A stretch of DNA of 5,364 nt from ZC4RG17 sp035304485 (lineage in GTDB: Bacteria; Actinomycetota; Acidimicrobiia; Spongiisociales; ZC4RG35): assembly GCA_035304485.1 (NCBI GenBank), contig DATGPZ010000121.1:1-5364 (forward strand). Direction: 5' to 3'. Both the position numbers and the translations under genes were made by a program. The notes under the pieces were generated by a model, which ran no database searches, was not told the origin of the DNA, and saw only the letters and a list, made by a program, of their open reading frames with translations. This document shows positions 5,047 to 5,364 of this stretch, piece by piece (the first letter of the stretch is position 1; each line of letters begins with the position of its first letter).

Positions 5047-5364
5047 TCGGAAGCCAGAACGCGGCGCGGCCGTCGTGGAGACGGCGTTCATCACGATCTT
5101 CCTGCTGATTCTCGTGACCGGGATCATCGACGTGGGACGAGCGATCTTCACGAACATCTCGATCCAAGAGGCCGCCCAGGAGGCGGCGGTCTACGCCGCC
5201 TTCGACGAAAGCGTCACCGTTGCGGATATCGCCCAGCGAGCCGTCGACTCGACTAGCAGCCCGGCACTGAACGTGGGCGACGTCCAGGTCTCCTGCGTTC
5301 CCGTCCCCAAGTCGGTGAAGAACGGCTCCCGAGTTTCGGTAACCGTGTCATACAGCCTCGACCC
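5036..5364 (+). CDS. TadE-like minor pseudopilin, type B, second copy (partial, runs off window)
   Basis: The frame is open from the GTG at 5036 to the window end, giving 109 residues with no stop. Leader VAPDRKPERG, then AAVVE, gives G10|xxxxE with Glu15 at +5. A hydrophobic helix spans about residues 16-32, followed by DVGRAIFTNISIQEAAQEAA. Further on come QRAVDS and GDVQVSC (Cys87), in the same order as in the 132-residue protein at 2479. Judging by that paralogue, roughly 25-35 residues are missing. The gene overlaps the type A stop by 11 nt, so the A-B pair is coupled as in the first cassette. An ATG at 5021 in the same frame would add five residues and is less well supported. By analogy with the first cassette, a TadG-like gene could follow just beyond the window. 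Confidence 0.87.
   Translation, partial: MAPDRKPERGAAVVETAFITIFLLILVTGIIDVGRAIFTNISIQEAAQEAAVYAAFDESVTVADIAQRAVDSTSSPALNVGDVQVSCVPVPKSVKNGSRVSVTVSYSLD

Larger units (their letters stand above)
1980..5364 (+). repeat. Diverged tandem duplication of an A-B TadE gene pair
   Basis: The gene pair at 1980-2877 and the pair at 4504-5364 have the same order, the same short start/stop overlap and paralogous proteins in each slot. A pairs with A and B with B, better than A with B. The copies have diverged strongly outside the membrane helix, so the duplication looks old. A TadG-like gene and a reverse-strand gene lie between them. Confidence 0.7.

Noticed and set aside
4441..5157. Minus-strand open frame of 238 codons opposite the second A-B pair
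   Set aside because: Composition is Arg/Asp-rich and the plus strand shows two recognisable TadE-like proteins. Shadow frame.
1..5364. CRISPR array, tRNA, rRNA, transposase or attachment sites
   Set aside because: No regularly spaced repeats, cloverleaf, ribosomal RNA stretches, transposase motifs or terminal inverted repeats were seen on either strand.

Overview
The window is high-GC DNA with dense, mostly plus-strand genes. Overlapping genes with GTG or TTG starts and Shine-Dalgarno sites placed inside the preceding gene are common. Together with the protein styles (TadE/TadG-like proteins with Ala/Asp-rich tails), this suggests an actinobacterium, possibly an Acidimicrobiia-like lineage. 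The class is an inference; there is no marker gene in the window.

Almost everything here encodes envelope proteins of the Tad/Flp (type IVb/IVc) pilus type. Region 1 (about 1-1851) holds the tail of a possible upstream gene, a TadE-like pseudopilin (74-517) and an overlapping large TadG-like protein rich in cysteines (490-1851). Region 2 (1852-1979) is a 128-nt non-coding gap with a short operator-like palindrome and two predicted hairpins, one of them an 11-bp stem ending just before a ribosome binding site. Region 3 (1980-4063) is a compact operon of two different TadE-like pseudopilins (type A 1980-2486, type B 2479-2877) and a second TadG-like protein with a Gly/Asn-rich, possibly beta-helical tail (2894-4063). 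Region 4 (4065-4385) is one small minus-strand gene of unknown function, whose stop codon lies 1 nt from that of the TadG-like gene. Region 5 (4386-4503) is a divergent intergenic region. Region 6 (4504-5364) is a second A-B TadE pair, clearly paralogous to the pair in region 3. Its B gene runs off the window end.

The proposed picture is a minor-pilin island. Five TadE-like proteins carry the class IV prepilin G|xxxxE cleavage motif followed by a hydrophobic helix. Two TadG-like proteins have one N-terminal membrane segment and large extracytoplasmic domains but lack Glu+5. No ATPase, inner-membrane platform, prepilin peptidase or major Flp pilin lies inside the window; these would be expected nearby or elsewhere. 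The family is known. What stands out is the tandem duplication of the A-B cassette, the different TadG-like ectodomains paired with the cassettes, the structured leader, and the reverse-oriented gene between the cassettes.
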